From contig CAKTOH010000007.1 of the NCBI GenBank assembly GCA_934589705.1, forward strand, positions 29,652-93,651: 64,000 nt of DNA, written 5' to 3'. Made by a program: the position numbers and the translations under genes. This document shows positions 1-8,057 of the stretch, one piece after another. Below the pieces are notes generated by a model. It searched no databases. It was not told where the DNA came from and saw only the letters and a list, made by a program, of their open reading frames with translations. The stretch's first letter is position 1. Each line of letters starts with the position of its first letter. The DNA is from an uncultured Oscillospiraceae bacterium. Lineage in GTDB: Bacteria > Bacillota > Clostridia > Oscillospirales > Oscillospiraceae.

Positions 1-636
1 GTTCGGGACTACGGCGCGGATACCCTGCGGCTGTATGAGATGTTCATGGGCCCCCTGGAGGTCTCCAAGCCCTGGAGCACCACCGGCGTGGTGGGTGCCA
101 AGAAGTTCATCAACCGGGTGTGGAACTTCTTCACCGAGCCTGCCAATATCACCGAGGACAACGACGGCAAGCTGACCAAGATCTATCACCAGACCGTGAA
201 GAAGGTCACAAGCGACTTCGAGTCCCTGGGCTTCAACACCGCCATTGCCCAGATGATGGTCTTCGTCAACGAGGTCTACAAGAACGGCTCCTGCCCCAGA
301 GAGTACGCCGAGGGCTTCGTCAAGATGCTCTCCTGCATCACTCCCCATGTGGGCGAGGAAATGTGGCAGATTCTGGGTCATGACAAGACCATCGCCTATG
401 AGCCCTGGCCTTCCTATGACGAAGCCAAGTGCAAGGACGCCGAGGTGAACATCGCGGTGCAGGTCAACGGCAAGATGCGCGGAACCGTGCTCATGGATGC
501 GGATCTTCCCGACGAGCAGGTCATCGCCAACGCTACCGCCGATGAGAAAATTGCCAAGTTCCTGGCCAAGCAGGGCGGCGGCATCGTCAAGACCATCGTG
601 GTTAAAAACAAGCTGGTCAACCTGATTGTCAAATAA
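1..636 (+). CDS. leuS: Leucyl-tRNA synthetase, C-terminal part (partial)
   Basis: The gene is cut by the left edge of the window and only about the last 211 residues are present, opening with VRDYGADTLRLYEMF in frame. That string is typical of the end of the class I catalytic core of leucyl-tRNA synthetase. It is followed by the helical anticodon-binding domain (HVGEEMWQILGH) and a small C-terminal domain beginning near INIAVQVNGKMRG-like residues, which in LeuRS helps clamp the tRNA. The enzyme charges tRNA-Leu with leucine in the cytoplasm. The stop is TAA. No clear terminator separates it from the rpsU promoter. Identification is firm from the conserved C-terminal sequence. Confidence 0.95.
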   Translation, partial: VRDYGADTLRLYEMFMGPLEVSKPWSTTGVVGAKKFINRVWNFFTEPANITEDNDGKLTKIYHQTVKKVTSDFESLGFNTAIAQMMVFVNEVYKNGSCPREYAEGFVKMLSCITPHVGEEMWQILGHDKTIAYEPWPSYDEAKCKDAEVNIAVQVNGKMRGTVLMDADLPDEQVIANATADEKIAKFLAKQGGGIVKTIVVKNKLVNLIVK

Positions 637-660
637 TTTGTAAAAAAACAAAAATCTTTA

Positions 661-689
661 TTGACAATTGGGGAAACAGCGTATATAAT
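661..689 (+). promoter_or_regulatory. Sigma-A promoter of rpsU
   Basis: A TTGACA box at 661-666 and a TATAAT box at 684-689 are separated by 17 bp, a perfect consensus. Transcription should start near 696, about 65 nt before the rpsU start codon. Confidence 0.9.
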
Positions 690-760
690 ATTCTAGCCTA
701 GTATTGAGGCCCTGAACGCATCCTGGACTTAGCCGGATGCCATCGGAGGGAGGGAAAACA

Positions 761-943
761 ATGTCTGAAATTCGCGTTAAGGAGAACGAGTCTCTGGAGA
801 GCGCCCTGCGCCGTTTTAAGCGGAGCTGCGCCAAGGAGGGCGTTATCGCCGAAGTGAAGAAGCGCGAGCATTACGTCAGCCCCAGCCTGAAGCGTAAGCA
901 GAAGTCCGAGGCCGCTCGTAAGAACAAGAGAAAGTTCTATTAA
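761..943 (+). CDS. rpsU: 30S ribosomal protein S21
   Basis: This 60-residue, very basic protein begins [20 protein letters not shown] and ends with a Lys/Arg-rich tail (KNKRKFY), matching bacterial S21 over its whole usual length. S21 sits on the 30S platform near the 3' end of 16S rRNA and helps translation initiation. An upstream in-frame ATG at 737 lies before the strong GGAGGGAGG ribosome binding site (745-753), so the start at 761 is chosen. The gene is monocistronic, with a consensus promoter upstream and a strong terminator just downstream. Confidence 0.97.
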   Translation: MSEIRVKENESLESALRRFKRSCAKEGVIAEVKKREHYVSPSLKRKQKSEAARKNKRKFY

Positions 944-968
944 TATCCCTCTTGATTAACGCTCAGAA

Positions 969-997
969 CCCCCTTGCGGAAACGCAAGGGGGTTTTT
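969..997 (+). terminator. Rho-independent terminator of rpsU
   Basis: A perfect 10-bp stem CCCCCTTGCG / CGCAAGGGGG with a GAAA loop is followed by TTTTT. Confidence 0.95.
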
Positions 998-1023
998 GCA
1001 TAGTGAATAGAATGGTGAAGAGC

Positions 1024-1148
1024 GGCTCCCTTGTGTAAAGGGTGGTGCTCCGCGCAGCGAATCAAAATTACCATGACTGCCGGTGGCAGTCATACCACAA
1101 TGTACTGCTGGCAAAAACCTCTGATTTTTGACTGAGGGATTGTCAAAT
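1024..1148. repeat. Candidate intergenic repeat with internal hairpin
   Basis: This non-coding stretch opens with CTCCCTTGTGTAAAGGG and ends with TTTTTGACTGAGGGATTGTC. I recall these phrases from intergenic repeats of Oscillospirales genomes. It contains a perfect 9-bp hairpin, ATGACTGCC GGT GGCAGTCAT, at 1073-1093. No second copy is in this window, so the repeat call rests on recall rather than internal comparison. Confidence 0.35.
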
Positions 1149-1246
1149 TTTGGCAGCAAATAAATGCTTTTGAGGACTTTTTTGATACGTTGAAGGGGTT
1201 GTCTCGTTAAGTGCCCCTATGGGTCAAAATAGCCAAAATATACCAT

Positions 1247-1380
1247 GTCATTGCGAACCAGTGACCGATGTCACTGGTGTGGCAATCCCCCGGATAGGCG
1301 TAAAATCCAAGATTTCCTAACGTAGATGTTTGAAAATCGGGGGGATTGCCACGCCAGTGTGAGCACTGGCTCGCAATGAC
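1247..1380. repeat. Inverted-repeat element, family A, copy 1
   Basis: The ends are inverted copies of each other, GTCATTGCGAACCAGTG on the left and CACTGGCTCGCAATGAC on the right, each followed inward by a GGCAATCCCCC-type block. Each arm also folds into its own small hairpin. The 134-bp unit has no coding capacity. Related copies lie at 25190-25320 and 57811-57942, with single arms at 18387-18425 and 19180-19231. It behaves like a non-autonomous mobile element (MITE-like); no transposase is visible. Confidence 0.75.
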
Positions 1381-1428
1381 ATTGTTCTATTTGGGCACTT
1401 TGCTATTTTGAGACAGCTACGAATTGTG

Positions 1429-3369
1429 CTATTTCCGCTTCCGGCCTGAGGCTGCCTTCGCAGGCGGCCTTTTCGCTGTCGGTTTTCCCGCAGGCTTTCC
1501 CACAGGTTTGCTTACCGGCTTGCCCCCGGACTTTCTGACGCCGGGTTTCCTGGGCGGCGGGGCGGAGCCGCCGGACTTGGGTGGCACTGCCCGGATCAGA
1601 CACTTGGCGCCGGAACCGATCAGATCCTCCCGGTGAGCCTTCAGCAGCGCTTCCCGCACCAGGTAGTAGTTCTTCGGGTCACGGTACTGGATCAGCGCCC
1701 GCTGCATGGCCTTCTCGTGGGGGTCGGTGGGCACATAGACCCGCTCCATGGTTCGGGGGTCAAGCCCCGTGTAGTACATCACCGTGGACAAGGTGGATGG
1801 GGTGGGGTAGAAGTCCTGCACCTGCTCCGGATTGTAGCCCATGTCCCGGATGTATTCCGCCAGCTCCACCGCTTCTTTCATGGTGGAGCCCGGGTGGCTG
1901 GACATGAGGTAGGGCACCAGGAACTGATTCATGCCGTACTGCCGGTTCAGGGCAAAATACTTTTCCACAAATCGGTTGTATACCGCGTTTTTCGGCTTTC
2001 CCATCCGGCACAGCACCGCATCGGCCACATGCTCCGGGGCGACCTTCAGCTGACCGGAAATGTGATATTGCACCAGCTCCCGGAGGAAGGTGTCCTTTTT
2101 GTCTGCCAGCAGATAGTCAAAGCGAATGCCGCTGCGGACAAACACCTTCTTCACCCCGGGAATCTTCCGGAGCTTGCGAAGCAGCGCCACATAGTCCGAA
2201 TGGTCGGCGTTCACATTTTTGCAGGGGGTGGGGTAGAGACACTGCCGCCCGCCGCAGCAGCCCTTCGTCATCTGCTTTTGGCAGGCCGGGTGACGGAAGT
2301 TGGCGGTGGGGCCGCCTACGTCGTGGATGTAGCCCTTGAAATCCGGATCTTTCACCATTTTCTCCGCTTCCCGGATAATGGAGTCGTGGCTTCGCACCTG
2401 GACAATCCGTCCCTGGTGGAAGGTCAGGGCGCAGAAGGAGCAGGCTCCGAAGCAGCCCCGGTTGGAAACCAGGCTGAACTTGACCTCTTCAATGGCGGGC
2501 ACGCCGCCGAGCTTTGTGTAGCTGGGATGCCAGGCTCGCTCAAAGGGCAGGTCGTAAACCGCGTCCATTTCCGCCATGGTCAGGGGCTTCTGAGGGGGAT
2601 TCTGCACCACGAATTCCCGGCCGTAGGGCTCGGCCAGCCGCTTGGCGGTGAAGGGGTCGCAGTTGCCGTACTGGATTTTGAAGGACTCGGCGTACTTTCT
2701 CCGGTCGGCCTTCAGCTCCTCATAGCCGGGCAGGAAAATCGTAGGCAGGCTCTCATCGGGCTGAGTTGTGCGGAACACGGTGCCGTCAATGTAGGTGATA
2801 TCCCGGACATCCATACCGGAATTCAGGGCGTCCGCAATTTCCACAATGCTTTTTTCTCCCATGCCGTACATGAGAAGATCGGCCTGGCTGTCTAAGAGGA
2901 TGGAACGCTTCAGGCTCTCCGACCAGTAGTCGTAGTGGGCAAGCCGACGAAGGCTTGCCTCAATGCCGCCAATGAGAATGGGCACATCCTTGTAGGTCTG
3001 GCGGATGAGATTGCAGTAGACGATGGTGGCGTAGTCCGGCCGTTTCCCCATAACCCCGCCGGGGGTAAAGGCGTCGGTTTTCCGGCGGCGTTTGGCAACG
3101 GAGTAGTGGTTGACCATGGAGTCCATGTTGCCCCCGGAGACCAGAAAGCCCAGCCGGGGCCGTCCAAACAGGTCGATGGACTTGGGATTCTTCCAGTCCG
3201 GCTGGGAGATGATGCCTACATTGTAGCCGTTGGCCTCCAGAATCCTGCTGATGATGGCGTGGCCGAAGGAGGGGTGATCCACATAGGCATCGCCGATGAC
3301 GTAGACAAAGTCGCAGCTTTCCCAGCCCCGCTCTTCCATTTCCTCCCGGGTAATGGGCAGAAATGCCAT
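1429..3369 (-). CDS. ygiQ: YgiQ family radical SAM protein
   Basis: The 646-residue protein has the N-terminal domain typical of YgiQ/UPF0313 (VIGDAYVDHPSFGHAII near residues 24-40, then SGGNMDSMVNHY). A radical SAM core follows with Cys306, Cys310 and Cys313 in a CxxxCxxC motif that binds a [4Fe-4S] cluster and S-adenosylmethionine. The C-terminal 40 residues are low-complexity and rich in Lys, Pro and Ala, which may bind nucleic acid. The biochemical role of this family is not established. The start ATG at 3369 follows a good ribosome binding site. The gene lies 11 nt downstream of the DUF896 gene and appears to end a three-gene minus-strand operon starting at ylmH. Confidence 0.9.
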   Translation of the reverse strand: MAFLPITREEMEERGWESCDFVYVIGDAYVDHPSFGHAIISRILEANGYNVGIISQPDWKNPKSIDLFGRPRLGFLVSGGNMDSMVNHYSVAKRRRKTDAFTPGGVMGKRPDYATIVYCNLIRQTYKDVPILIGGIEASLRRLAHYDYWSESLKRSILLDSQADLLMYGMGEKSIVEIADALNSGMDVRDITYIDGTVFRTTQPDESLPTIFLPGYEELKADRRKYAESFKIQYGNCDPFTAKRLAEPYGREFVVQNPPQKPLTMAEMDAVYDLPFERAWHPSYTKLGGVPAIEEVKFSLVSNRGCFGACSFCALTFHQGRIVQVRSHDSIIREAEKMVKDPDFKGYIHDVGGPTANFRHPACQKQMTKGCCGGRQCLYPTPCKNVNADHSDYVALLRKLRKIPGVKKVFVRSGIRFDYLLADKKDTFLRELVQYHISGQLKVAPEHVADAVLCRMGKPKNAVYNRFVEKYFALNRQYGMNQFLVPYLMSSHPGSTMKEAVELAEYIRDMGYNPEQVQDFYPTPSTLSTVMYYTGLDPRTMERVYVPTDPHEKAMQRALIQYRDPKNYYLVREALLKAHREDLIGSGAKCLIRAVPPKSGGSAPPPRKPGVRKSGGKPVSKPVGKPAGKPTAKRPPAKAASGRKRK

Positions 3370-3380
3370 GAAATCCCTCC

Positions 3381-3584
3381 TTATTTCCGTTCCAGCTTCT
3401 TTTTCGTGCCGTCGGGCTGGAGAATATAGGTGTTATCCAGCTGCCCCACCAGATTGGCCTTGACAGAATCGATGTAAATTCTTCGCAGCTTGTCCCGCTC
3501 GGCGGTTTCCTCGGCGGTCAGACCCTCGGTTTTTGCTTTTTTCGCCAGAATGTTGATTCTGGTAATGACTTCGCTCATATTCAT
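3381..3584 (-). CDS. DUF896 family small protein
   Basis: This 67-residue protein starts MNMSEVITRINILAKKAK and contains LTAEETAERDKLRRIYI. It matches the DUF896/YnzC-type small cytoplasmic proteins of Firmicutes, short helical-hairpin proteins without a firmly known function. An ATG 18 nt upstream (3602) overlaps the end of ylmH. The ATG at 3584 has GAGGAA six bases before it and is preferred. It lies between ylmH and ygiQ with almost no spacing, so the three are probably co-transcribed. Confidence 0.85.
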   Translation of the reverse strand: MNMSEVITRINILAKKAKTEGLTAEETAERDKLRRIYIDSVKANLVGQLDNTYILQPDGTKKKLERK

Positions 3585-3594
3585 AGGAATTTCC

Positions 3595-4380
3595 TCACAC
3601 ATACCGGTGGATCACCACCGAAATTCGATCTTTTTTGGTTTTTCCGTTTATTTGCGTCAGGCGGATTTTGCCCAGACCCCGGACGGAGATTTTTGCCCCC
3701 TGGGGAACAGGCCGATCGGGCTTTTCCGCGGGCAGGCCGTCCACCGCGGCTTTTCCTGTGGTGATGTACTGGGCGGCCAGACTCCTGCCAATGCGAAAGC
3801 CGGAGGCGATGACGCTGTCCAGGCGCAAAGATGCCACCGTGTCCCGGATTTCCTTCACTTCCGGCTCCGGGATTTGGGCTTCCCCCAGGGGCACCTGCTC
3901 CAGGCGGAGCTTCGTCCGCCCGGCGGAGGTGAAATTCTGCAATAAATAGGGGGCAATTTCCGCCGTGACGAAAAAATCGCAGCTGCCGCTGCCCACGCAG
4001 ATGTCCCCGACCGTTTCCCGGGCAATGCCCGCACCCATCAGGGCTCCCAGAAAGTCCCGGTGATTGGGGCTGTCCCCCTGAAAAAAGTGGGCTCTCAGGC
4101 ACACGCAGGGAGAATCCCCGGCGTACAGGGCTTCCCAGTCCAGATATTCCGGCAGATAAATCAGCATTTTCCGCTCGGCATCCTCGTAGCCGCCGAAGGC
4201 ATGAAGCCCCTCCGGCCTGCCGAAGAGGTATCCGGCAAGGGCTTGCTCCCGCTGGGAAAGGAAGCAGGTGCTGGCCGGGATGTTCCGGTTGATTCCGGCG
4301 TTTATTTTGTCCCAGAGCTTGGCAAGGAGCAGCCTGTCCTCGGTACTTTGGGCGATTTTTTCGATTTTGCTTCGATCCAT
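3595..4380 (-). CDS. ylmH: YlmH-like RNA-binding protein with C-terminal S4 domain
   Basis: The 261-residue protein begins MDRSKIEKIAQSTEDRLL. An N-terminal domain includes FFQGDSPNHRDFLGALMGAGI and VGDICVG, hallmarks of the YlmH family. An S4 RNA-binding domain occupies roughly residues 180-255 (LDSVIASGFRIGRSLAAQYI, then GLGKIRLTQINGKTKKDR). In other Firmicutes ylmH lies next to division genes and the protein has been linked to ribosome rescue and cell division. The frame stays open upstream through the opposite-strand oxidoreductase gene, but the family N-terminus starts at 4380. The stop overlaps the region of the next gene's start, implying an operon. Confidence 0.88.
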   Translation of the reverse strand: MDRSKIEKIAQSTEDRLLLAKLWDKINAGINRNIPASTCFLSQREQALAGYLFGRPEGLHAFGGYEDAERKMLIYLPEYLDWEALYAGDSPCVCLRAHFFQGDSPNHRDFLGALMGAGIARETVGDICVGSGSCDFFVTAEIAPYLLQNFTSAGRTKLRLEQVPLGEAQIPEPEVKEIRDTVASLRLDSVIASGFRIGRSLAAQYITTGKAAVDGLPAEKPDRPVPQGAKISVRGLGKIRLTQINGKTKKDRISVVIHRYV

Positions 4381-4396
4381 GTTATCACCACAGACA

Positions 4397-4425
4397 AGTA
4401 TAACACATTTTCGACCGGGTGAAAA
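4397..4425 (-). promoter_or_regulatory. Candidate promoter of the ylmH-DUF896-ygiQ operon
   Basis: On the minus strand a TTTTCA box (4425-4420) and a TATACT box (4402-4397) are 17 bp apart, placing the start about 10 nt upstream of ylmH. The -35 box is weak. Confidence 0.5.
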
Positions 4426-4433
4426 GGTTTTTC

Positions 4434-4462
4434 TTGTGCAAAGGCCGATTGTCGAGTATAAT
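4434..4462 (+). promoter_or_regulatory. Promoter of the FAD oxidoreductase pair
   Basis: TTGTGC at 4434-4439 and TATAAT at 4457-4462 are separated by 17 bp, divergent from the ylmH promoter. The predicted start near 4469 argues against translation from the ATG at 4471 and for the ATG at 4492. Confidence 0.7.
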
Positions 4463-4491
4463 AGTAAAAAATGAGGGAAGGAACTGGAAAT

Positions 4492-5703
4492 ATGGTGATC
4501 GGGATTATCGGCGGCGGTGCCTCGGGCATGGCGGCGGCCTTGGCCGCAGCGGAAAACGAGAACGTCCAGGTGGTGCTTTTGGAGCGGCAGGCCCGGGTTG
4601 GGCGGAAACTTCTTGCCACCGGCAATGGCCGGTGCAATCTGACGAACCTTTCCGCCGGGGAGGGCGGCTATCACGGAAACGCCTCGGAATTTGCCCGGTA
4701 CGCAATTGACGCGTTCCCGCCGGAGAAGACCCTGGAATGGTTCCGCTCCCTGGGGCTTCTGACCGTGGCGGAGGATTCCGGGCGGGTGTACCCCTATTCC
4801 GATCAGGCTAATTCCGTGGTGGATGTGCTGCGTTTTGCTCTGGAAAAGCCGAATATTTGGGTAAAACTTGGATTTGAAGTGGAAAAAGTGAAGAAAACTG
4901 CCGATGGCTTCCGGGTAGAGAGCCGGGAAGAGACGGTGGAATGCGACCGGCTGATCGTTGCCTGCGGAGGTCTGGCGGGCACCAAATTGGGCGGCTCCAT
5001 GTCCGGCTACAAGCTGCTGCGTTCCCTGGGCCACAGCTGCACCCGGCTGCGGCCTACCCTGGTGCAGCTGAAATCCGATTGGAAGGGCGCGGCGGCACTG
5101 AAGGGCGTCCGCGCCAACTGCCGGGCGGCTATCGTTCACAACGGAGAAATCACCGCCGAAAGCGAAGGCCAGCTTCAGTTTACGGAGTACGGCCTGTCCG
5201 GCCCGGTGATTTTCGAGATTTCCCGGGACGTGTGTCAGGGCGGGGGAGATTGGCTGTGCCGGTTGGATTTTCTGCCGGAAATGGACGAAGAAGCCCTGGT
5301 TTCCGAGCTGAAAAAGCGAAGAAATACTGCCCTTCCGGTATCCGAGCTGCTCACGGGTATTCTCCACAACCGGCTGGGTCGGGTGCTGACGCAGGCCGCT
5401 GGTCTGACTTCCAATGCTCCCGTGAACAGCCTTTCCGAAAGGGAATTATCCCAGGCGGCTCAGGCGGTGAAGCGTTTGGAGGTAAGCCTGACGGAGCCTA
5501 TGGGCATGGACAGTGCCCAGGTCACCGCCGGGGGCATTTTAACCTCGGAATTTGAGGGCAAAACCATGGAAAGCCGGCTGGTTCCCGGCCTGTACGCCTG
5601 CGGCGAGGTGCTGGACATCGACGGCGACTGCGGCGGCTATAATCTGCAATGGGCGTGGAGCTCCGGCCGGCTTGCCGGGCTTTGCGCGGGAGGAAGCTTA
5701 TGA
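4492..5703 (+). CDS. HI0933/YhiN-type NAD(P)/FAD-dependent oxidoreductase
   Basis: The 403-residue flavoprotein starts MVIGIIGGGASGMAAALAAA, a GxGxxG dinucleotide-binding fold for FAD. GRKLLATGNGRCNLTN (about residues 38-53) is the signature of the HI0933/YhiN family. The C-terminus carries YACGEVLDIDGDCGGYNLQWAWSSG, which closes the FAD site. Some members (BaiN) reduce bile-acid intermediates in gut Clostridia, but most have no known substrate, so no specific reaction is assigned. The in-frame ATG at 4471 lies too close to the predicted transcription start; the ATG at 4492 follows GGAAGGAA. The stop overlaps the next gene's ATG by four bases (ATGA), indicating translational coupling. Confidence 0.88.
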   Translation: MVIGIIGGGASGMAAALAAAENENVQVVLLERQARVGRKLLATGNGRCNLTNLSAGEGGYHGNASEFARYAIDAFPPEKTLEWFRSLGLLTVAEDSGRVYPYSDQANSVVDVLRFALEKPNIWVKLGFEVEKVKKTADGFRVESREETVECDRLIVACGGLAGTKLGGSMSGYKLLRSLGHSCTRLRPTLVQLKSDWKGAAALKGVRANCRAAIVHNGEITAESEGQLQFTEYGLSGPVIFEISRDVCQGGGDWLCRLDFLPEMDEEALVSELKKRRNTALPVSELLTGILHNRLGRVLTQAAGLTSNAPVNSLSERELSQAAQAVKRLEVSLTEPMGMDSAQVTAGGILTSEFEGKTMESRLVPGLYACGEVLDIDGDCGGYNLQWAWSSGRLAGLCAGGSL

Positions 5704-7268
5704 TTCGACTGCGGGATATTCCCATGCCCCCGGAGCACAATGCCCATCAGCTCCAATTTGAGGCGGCTCGGCTGCTCCGGGTATCCAATTCCAAAATCCG
5801 GAAGCTCACCATCGTCCGCCGGAGCGTGGACGCCCGGAAAAAACCGGATGTGAAAATCATCTATACCGTGGATGTGGCGGTGGAGGGCAACGAGAATAAA
5901 ATTCTCCGGATGAGCGGCTGCAAGAAGGCCGCCATTGCCCCGACTTCCCATTATCGGCCGCCGAAGGCAGTTCCCGCCCCGGAATTCCGGCCGGTGGTCA
6001 TCGGCTTCGGCCCGGCGGGGATGTTCGCTGCCCTGATTCTGGCTCAGGCGGGCTGGAAACCCCTGGTTCTGGAGCGGGGAGAGGACGCCCAGAGCCGTCA
6101 CGCCAAGGTGGAGGCCTTCTTTGCGGGAGGAAGGCTGGATACGCGCAGCAATGTCCAGTTCGGCGAGGGGGGCGCGGGCACCTTCTCCGACGGCAAGCTG
6201 AACACCGGGGTGAATAACCCCAGAATCGGCTGGGTGCTGGAGCAGATGGTGAAGGCCGGAGCCCGGGAGGACATTCTCTACGACGCCAAGCCCCATGTGG
6301 GCACGGACGTGCTGCTGACCGTGGTGCAGAATCTGCGAAAGCGGATTGTGGAGCTGGGGGGCGAGGTGCGCTTTTCCGCCCAGGTCACAGGCCTGGAAAC
6401 CGAAAACGGCCAGCTCACCGGCGTACAGACCGATTCCGGGGAAGTGATTCCCTGCCGGGCGGCGGTGCTGGCCATCGGCCACAGTGCCCGGGATACCTTC
6501 GAGATGCTGGAAAAGACGGGAATTCCCATGGAGCCAAAGCCCTTTGCCATGGGAGCCCGGATCGAGCAGAAGCAGGCCGTCATCAACCGAGCCCAATACG
6601 GCATGGAGAATCCGGCTTTGCCCCCGGCGGATTACAAGCTGGTGGAGCATTTGGAGAACGCCACGGTGTACACCTTCTGCATGTGCCCCGGAGGCCATGT
6701 GGTGGCGGCGGCCAGTGAGGAAGGGCGGATCGTCACCAACGGCATGAGCAACGCCGACCGGGAGGGAGAGAACGCCAACGCGGCGCTGCTCGTGACGGTG
6801 AACCCGGCGGATTTTCCCTATGCGGGAGCCTTGGGCGGTATGCGCTGGCAGCGGGAAATCGAGGAAAGAGCCTACCGGGTCAGCGGAAGCTACCGTGCCC
6901 CGGCTCAGCAGGTGGGAGATTTCCTGGCTCACCGGGAAAGTCAGGGGCAGGGAAGCGTGGAGCCTACCTATCGGCCGGGGGTCACCTGGTGTGATCTCCA
7001 TGAGGTGCTTCCGGAGAAGCTGACCGATGCCATGGAGCAGGCACTGCCCAGGCTCGACCGGAAGCTTACCGGCTTTGCCGCCCCGGACGCGGTGCTCACC
7101 GCCCCGGAGACCAGGAGCTCTTCTCCCGTGCGGATTGTCCGGGATGACAGCCGCCAGTCCGCTTTGCGGGGGCTGTACCCCACCGGCGAGGGCGCAGGCT
7201 ACGCCGGGGGCATCATGTCCGCCGCCATCGACGGGATTCTCACCGCCGAGGCCATTCTGGGTTGTTGA
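5700..7268 (+). CDS. FAD-dependent oxidoreductase (COG2509-like)
   Basis: The 522-residue protein begins MIRLRDIPMPPEHNAHQL. A roughly 100-residue N-terminal region (SNSKIRKLTIVRRSVDARKK) precedes the FAD fold GFGPAGMFAALILAQAG near residues 102-118. It contains GEGGAGTFSDGKLNT and the late GEGAGYAGGIMSAAIDG segment typical of COG2509 uncharacterised FAD-dependent dehydrogenases. The chosen start at 5700 overlaps the upstream stop and is preceded by GGGAGGAAG; the frame is open 17 codons further upstream without such a site. It forms a two-gene operon with the preceding flavoprotein. The substrate is unknown. Confidence 0.87.
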   Translation: MIRLRDIPMPPEHNAHQLQFEAARLLRVSNSKIRKLTIVRRSVDARKKPDVKIIYTVDVAVEGNENKILRMSGCKKAAIAPTSHYRPPKAVPAPEFRPVVIGFGPAGMFAALILAQAGWKPLVLERGEDAQSRHAKVEAFFAGGRLDTRSNVQFGEGGAGTFSDGKLNTGVNNPRIGWVLEQMVKAGAREDILYDAKPHVGTDVLLTVVQNLRKRIVELGGEVRFSAQVTGLETENGQLTGVQTDSGEVIPCRAAVLAIGHSARDTFEMLEKTGIPMEPKPFAMGARIEQKQAVINRAQYGMENPALPPADYKLVEHLENATVYTFCMCPGGHVVAAASEEGRIVTNGMSNADREGENANAALLVTVNPADFPYAGALGGMRWQREIEERAYRVSGSYRAPAQQVGDFLAHRESQGQGSVEPTYRPGVTWCDLHEVLPEKLTDAMEQALPRLDRKLTGFAAPDAVLTAPETRSSSPVRIVRDDSRQSALRGLYPTGEGAGYAGGIMSAAIDGILTAEAILGC

Positions 7269-7280
7269 GTGGTATATGAA

Positions 7281-7314
7281 AAAAACCGGGTGTGCGCAAG
7301 CATGCCCGGTTTTT
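7281..7314 (+). terminator. Rho-independent terminator after the FAD oxidoreductase operon
   Basis: ACCGGG at 7285-7290 pairs with CCCGGT at 7305-7310. TGTGC/GCATG extends the stem around a GCAA loop, and a T-run follows. Confidence 0.85.
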
Positions 7315-7530
7315 GTATGTATCAAAGGTGTCCAATGATTTTGGCGGCTACCATGTTATGCGTGTCATTGCGTACCATCAGCCATCACTGACATTGTCGA
7401 TGGTGGCTTTTTTGCGTTTCGGGAATTTGTTTTGCCGTTTCACTCTGGTGCCGGTTTTGCTTTGGCGATTCATGGAATCCTCATACAGCTCAATAAATTC
7501 CTTTTCCCGGAGTGTCATACTGAACTCCAA
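7315..7530. other. Non-coding spacer with a degenerate family A arm
   Basis: No convincing gene is seen. Positions 7335-7377 match 18358-18400 at 37 of 43 bases, a shared flank plus the start of a family A repeat arm (GTCATTGCGTACCA). An 80-codon open frame across this stretch has no ribosome binding site and no recognisable protein features. Confidence 0.6.
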
Positions 7531-7697
7531 TTAGGGTCTATCTGAAAACCGTCAATATGACCAACGGCGAGGGATTTTCCGCCTGATGAAGCCATTTTTT
7601 AGCAGGAATACTCTGCGTATTGCAAGAAAAAATGGTGCCCAGCAGGTGGAAAAGACCCGCTGTTTGGGCGTGTTGACGGTTTTCAGATAGACCCTAA
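7531..7697. mobile_element. MITE-like palindromic element with 25-bp terminal inverted repeats
   Basis: The ends are perfect inverted repeats, beginning TTAGGGTCTATCTGAAAACC at 7531 and ending with its complement at 7697 (25 bp each side). The interior is also imperfectly palindromic (CCATTTTTT against AAAAAATGG). If the outer TA at 7532-7533 and 7695-7696 is a target-site duplication, this resembles IS630/mariner-type non-autonomous elements, which insert at TA. That family link is inference. There is no coding capacity. Confidence 0.8.
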
Positions 7698-7838
7698 AAT
7701 CTTTAAAAAAGATTTTAATTGCCTGAAGGGCATGGAGTTCATATGAGACTTGTTTTGTGATTTCTTTCCTTATAAATCACAAAACAGGCAGCGCCGTCAG
7801 GCGATGCCTTCCTGATTAAAATTAAGATTTTAATCAGG
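7696..7838. repeat. Cluster of AT-rich hairpins
   Basis: Three perfect hairpins lie side by side: AAAATCTTT/AAAGATTTT (7696-7716), TGTTTTGTGATTT/AAATCACAAAACA (7751-7786) and CCTGATTAAAAT/ATTTTAATCAGG (7811-7838). The base composition is far more AT-rich than the neighbouring genes. The last hairpin overlaps the end of the frameshifted tail of the P-loop gene and may end its transcription. The group could be the remains of another palindromic element. Confidence 0.55.
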
Positions 7839-8057
7839 AAATAGTATCAGAGGTGCTTGCGCATCCCGCTTTTGAATCAAATGCTGGTACAGCTTTATCT
7901 GGAGAGACAGGAAGTACAGGAGCTCTTTGTGCTCCATCTTCAAATCCCTGATAATCCCGGACAGGAAATCATTTCCGGTGAGATTGTGCATTTCGTGTGG
8001 GCAGTCGCAGAGGATATCCAGGGACTGCCCTCTGTACAAAACCGGTGAGAGAACCCA
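7830..8057 (-). pseudogene. Out-of-frame 3' tail of the P-loop kinase-like gene
   Basis: This minus-strand frame continues the sense of the upstream P-loop gene after its own frame degrades. It encodes RGQSLDILCDCPHEMHNL then DLKMEHKELLYFLSLQIKLY, with G/C-rich third codon positions, whereas the overlapping frame of the longer gene loses that bias after about 8040. Removing one base from the run of four A's on the plus strand at 8038-8041 joins both into one frame of about 264 codons. This could be a real frameshift mutation, an assembly error, or less likely programmed slippage. Confidence 0.5.

Noticed and set aside
2910..3429. Plus-strand open frames across ygiQ
   Set aside because: They are antisense shadows of the radical SAM gene, whose motifs are intact on the minus strand.
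4381..5367. N-terminal extension of the ylmH frame
   Set aside because: It lies antisense to the HI0933-type oxidoreductase, has no protein-like pattern, and the conserved YlmH N-terminus begins at 4380.
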